In this document: in pieces, positions 21,779 to 24,318 of the stretch
Position numbering within the stretch: position 1 is the stretch's first letter
Layout of the letters: the number at the start of each line of letters is the position of its first letter
NCBI GenBank assembly: GCA_050014355.1
Contig: JBEKDL010000021.1
Span: 1-24,318 of the forward strand
DNA: 24,318 nucleotides
Origin: Fen-1077 sp050014355
Lineage (GTDB): Bacteria; Chloroflexota; Dehalococcoidia; Dehalococcoidales; RBG-16-60-22
Direction: 5' to 3'
The notes under the pieces: generated by a model
Database searches by the model: none
The model's input: the letters and a program-made list of their open reading frames with translations, nothing else
What the model was told of the DNA's origin: nothing
Program-made: the position numbers and the translations under genes

Positions 21779-23806
21779 TTATACAGCATTATCGACCGTT
21801 TGGTTGTAATTGTCAAAATTATTCTCCGGCAGGGGCAGGCGGACGCCGGCTTCGACCCGGAAAATATGGGCGGGGCATACGGCGGGATTCAGCTCCACGG
21901 GGTTCCATTCGCCGCGCCAGGTATAGCGCTTATCATTCAAGAGGTCATGGACATTGTAAGATTGCTGCGGGTCGAATCCCCAGGCCTGCAGCGGCACATT
22001 TACCGTCCCGGATTGCGAATGGTGTGCGTCAAGGTTGACGATGGTGAGAATGATACTCGATTTATCATCAGTATGTTTACTGTAGCAAATCAGCTGGTCG
22101 TTGCTGGTGGCATTAAACCACAGGTTCCGATTGCGGTGCAGAGGCGGGTTTTCGCGGCGGATGCCGTTGACCCGGCCGATGAAATCCTTGAGGCTATCCG
22201 ACCGTCCGGTTTCCCAGTGCTTGATTTCGTACTTTTCCGAGTTAAGGTATTCCTCGCTGCCGGGCTCCCGCGCCACGTTCTCGCACAGCTCGAAGGCCGG
22301 CCCATAAATACCGTAGCTGGAGCAAAGCGTAGCTGCCAGCACGAACCGTGCCATGAAAGCCGGACGGCCGCCTTTTTGCAGGTATTCGTGCAGGATGTCC
22401 GGGGTATTGGGCCAGAAATTGGGCCGGAAAAAGTCTTTAATCTCTGTCCTGGTGAGCTCGTTCAGGTAATCGGTGAGCTCCTGCCTGGTATTGCGCCAGG
22501 TGAAATATGTGTACGATTGGGTGAACCCCAGCTTGGCCAGCCGGTACATGACCTTGGGGCGGGTAAACGCTTCGGCGAGGAAGATGGTGTCCGGGTAATC
22601 TTTTTTCACTTCGCCGATGAACCATTCCCAGAAATCAAAAGGCTTGGTGTGAGGGTTGTCCACGCGGAAAATGCGGACGCCCTGCTCCGCCCAGTAAAGC
22701 GCGACGCTTTTGAGTTCCGCCCACAGCTCTCTCCAGTGTTCCGTGGCAAAATTCAGAGGGTAGATATCCTGGTATTTCTTGGGCGGGTTTTCGGCATATT
22801 GTACCGTGCCGTCCGGCCGCCGGAGGAACCACTCCGGGTGCTCTTTGACCCAAGGGTGGTCCGGCGAGCACTGAAAGGCGATGTCCAGGGCAATCTCGAT
22901 GTTATATTCTTTTGCCTTCGTGATAAGGTGCCTGAAATCTCCGAGCGTGCCCAGCTCGCGGTGGATAGCTTTGTATCCGCCCTCCTCCGAACCGATGGCC
23001 CAGGGCGTGCCGGGGTCGCCCGGTCTGGCGGTGATAGCATTGTTCTTGCCCTTGCGGTTGGTGTGGCCGACGGGGTGGATGGGTGGCAGATAAAGCACAT
23101 CGAAACCGGCTTCCGCGACATAGGGCAGGCGCGCTTCGCAGTCTCTAAAGGTGCCGTGGCGCGCCGTGCCGTTGGCCAGGGAGCGAGGGAACATCTCATA
23201 CCAGGCGCCATAGCCGGCCCTTTCCCGCTCGACGGCGATAGCCAGCTCCCGCGGATAGGTAGCGGACGCCCCTCGGTCAGCGTATTGGTCCATGAGTACG
23301 CTGATTTCAGGGCTCAAGGCAAGAGATATTTTTTTATCCTGGCCGACCGCGGCAGATTTTAATGTCTCGGCCCAGCCGGCGATTTTTAAAGCGTCCGGTC
23401 CGCGGGCGCGCTTGGCGGCGCCGGACAAGAGGCTGGCCCCGGTCGCCAAATGTACAGCCAGGTCTTCCTCGCCGGCAACGCCCCTTTTTTTGAGGTTGGA
23501 ACGCCAGGTCTGAAAATCGTCAACCCAGGCGGTGATGGTATAAATCCAGGTGCCGGTTTCTTTAGCGTTAAATGAGCCCTGCCAGCGGTCGTTGATGAGA
23601 TGGCGCATGGGCGCCTCGGCCCAGTTTTTATCTCCGGCGCGGCGGTAGAGGAGACGGGACAGCAGGGTGTCATGCCCGTCAGCGTAAATATCAGCTTCGA
23701 CTTCGATAATATCGCCGGTAACGGCTTTGGCCGGGAAACGCCCGCCATCTACTTCCGGGCTGACTTTCTCGATGATAACCCGCTGGTAACCTTTTATCGA
23801 TTCCAT
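21779..23806 (-). CDS. glgE: Alpha-1,4-glucan:maltose-1-phosphate maltosyltransferase GlgE
   Basis: Predicted to add maltosyl units from maltose-1-phosphate to the non-reducing end of alpha-1,4-glucan, releasing phosphate, the defining step of the GlgE glycogen route. The 675-aa protein has the N-terminal beta domain (with DIIEVEADIYADGHD), then a GH13_3 barrel with the dimer and insert features of the family. Signature segments are LPPIHPVGHTNRKGKNN, AFQCSPDHPWVKEHPEWF, FRVDNPHTKPFDFWEWFI with nucleophile Asp383, FLAEAFTRPKVMY with acid Glu412, and NFWPNTPDILHEYL with Asp470. The two catalytic residues correspond to D394 and E423 of Streptomyces GlgE. The start codon lies inside the end of glgP (13-nt overlap), with AGGA upstream. 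Its 3' end runs into the small ORF preceding treS. Confidence 0.97.
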   Translation of the reverse strand: MESIKGYQRVIIEKVSPEVDGGRFPAKAVTGDIIEVEADIYADGHDTLLSRLLYRRAGDKNWAEAPMRHLINDRWQGSFNAKETGTWIYTITAWVDDFQTWRSNLKKRGVAGEEDLAVHLATGASLLSGAAKRARGPDALKIAGWAETLKSAAVGQDKKISLALSPEISVLMDQYADRGASATYPRELAIAVERERAGYGAWYEMFPRSLANGTARHGTFRDCEARLPYVAEAGFDVLYLPPIHPVGHTNRKGKNNAITARPGDPGTPWAIGSEEGGYKAIHRELGTLGDFRHLITKAKEYNIEIALDIAFQCSPDHPWVKEHPEWFLRRPDGTVQYAENPPKKYQDIYPLNFATEHWRELWAELKSVALYWAEQGVRIFRVDNPHTKPFDFWEWFIGEVKKDYPDTIFLAEAFTRPKVMYRLAKLGFTQSYTYFTWRNTRQELTDYLNELTRTEIKDFFRPNFWPNTPDILHEYLQKGGRPAFMARFVLAATLCSSYGIYGPAFELCENVAREPGSEEYLNSEKYEIKHWETGRSDSLKDFIGRVNGIRRENPPLHRNRNLWFNATSNDQLICYSKHTDDKSSIILTIVNLDAHHSQSGTVNVPLQAWGFDPQQSYNVHDLLNDKRYTWRGEWNPVELNPAVCPAHIFRVEAGVRLPLPENNFDNYNQTVDNAV

Positions 23807-24318
23807 GGGTGATTTCCTGCTTGAACGAGGCCGCGGGAAGCAGGCAGGTACAGCTTTTCGTCGTACTCTTTAAGCATACGGCGCGCGGAAAAGACGGGTG
23901 TCAGCGAGCTTATGCTTTTTTTCATCATGGCTGTCCACGACACGGGGATGTTGTGGCGGTCGCGGCTGTAATACAGAGGTATTACCTTTTCTTCGAGGGT
24001 GCTGTAAAGCGCCGCGGCATCGGACCTGTCTTCTTCCTCCGGGCTGCTCTTAATAGAGTCGTCGCCGATAGCCCAGCCGTTGCCGTCGCTATAACCTTCG
24101 TGCCACCACCCGTCCGGCACGCTCAAGTGGATTACGCCGTTCAGAGCGGCTTTCATACCGCTCGTGCCGGAGGCTTCCTGAAGGCGGCGCGGCACGTTCA
24201 GCCAGACGTCCACCCCCTGCACCAGGTACCTGGCGAGGTGCATATCATAGTCCTCCAGGAAGGCTATCCTGCCCTGGAAGGCGCGGTCCCGGGCCATAGT
24301 GTGCACGCGCTGTAAGAG
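23794..24318 (-). CDS. glgP: Alpha-glucan phosphorylase GlgP, C-terminal part (runs off window)
   Basis: Only the last 174 residues are present; the frame is open to the window edge, so the start lies beyond position 24318. The PLP-lysine signature of GT35 phosphorylases is visible as LQEASGTSGMKAALNG, preceded by DVWLNVPRR and followed by LSVPDGWWHEGYSDGNGWAIG. The shorter C-terminus and the GW-rich segment suggest the alternative alpha-glucan phosphorylase group (often with an N-terminal DUF3417) and not the maltodextrin phosphorylase group, though this rests on the tail alone. The enzyme releases glucose-1-phosphate from glycogen. Its stop overlaps the glgE start by 13 nt, so the two are co-translated, and it is the most upstream visible gene of the operon. 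Confidence 0.92.
   Translation of the reverse strand, partial: LLQRVHTMARDRAFQGRIAFLEDYDMHLARYLVQGVDVWLNVPRRLQEASGTSGMKAALNGVIHLSVPDGWWHEGYSDGNGWAIGDDSIKSSPEEEDRSDAAALYSTLEEKVIPLYYSRDRHNIPVSWTAMMKKSISSLTPVFSARRMLKEYDEKLYLPASRGLVQAGNHPWNR

Noticed and set aside
21674..23362. 562-codon plus-strand frame antisense to glgE
   Set aside because: It lies opposite a complete GlgE with all catalytic motifs. Long antisense frames are common in GC-rich coding DNA.

Overview
The window is a bacterial chromosome segment of fairly high GC with short intergenic gaps and no rRNA, tRNA, CRISPR array, insertion sequence or phage genes. The best lineage guess is an anaerobic member of the Chloroflexota, near Dehalococcoidia. 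The grounds are the rpsO-pnp-dapB-dapA order, strong sigma70-type promoters, TTG starts on rpsO and pnp, and a FAD / CCG-type Fe-S / FAD operon together with GlgE-type alpha-glucan metabolism. This is an inference from gene content and no taxonomic marker was compared.

Layout. (1) Positions 1-1939: purA followed one base later by a GNAT acetyltransferase, both on the plus strand, with a promoter just ahead of purA. (2) Positions 1997-2540: an AT-richer NTF2/SnoaL-like gene with a perfect-consensus sigma70 promoter, ending at a terminator shared with the convergent operon. (3) Positions 2568-6905, minus strand: rpsO-pnp-dapB-dapA, combining a ribosomal protein, an exoribonuclease and two diaminopimelate/lysine enzymes, with its own promoter at 6877-6905. 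(4) Positions 7005-11461, plus strand: a promoter, a VAO/PCMH-type FAD protein, a Fe-S protein with two CCG domains, a second FAD protein and a strong terminator. It has the architecture of a multi-subunit 2-hydroxyacid (glycolate/lactate-like) dehydrogenase, but the first FAD subunit resembles aryl-alcohol/4-cresol oxidoreductases and the substrate is unknown.

(5) Positions 11464-24318 form an alpha-glucan/trehalose locus. On the plus strand, malQ (GH77) overlaps a GH57-DUF3536 protein by 4 nt. Facing them on the minus strand is a tightly packed operon, read in order: glgP (3' part only, running off the window), glgE, a 29-39-codon small ORF, a trehalose synthase/maltokinase fusion, glgB, and a SemiSWEET sugar transporter.

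The genes of region 5 fit together as the GlgE pathway. TreS interconverts trehalose and maltose, its fused kinase domain makes maltose-1-phosphate, GlgE adds maltosyl units to alpha-1,4-glucan, and GlgB branches the product. GlgP and MalQ, and possibly the GH57 protein, remobilise it. No glgC, glgA, otsA/B or treY/Z lies in the window, so the source of trehalose is not visible here. The least-explained items are the small ORF placed directly before treS, the 30-residue insertion in the Fe-S subunit, and two sets of perfect inverted repeats at promoters (6892-6954 and 11464-11488).
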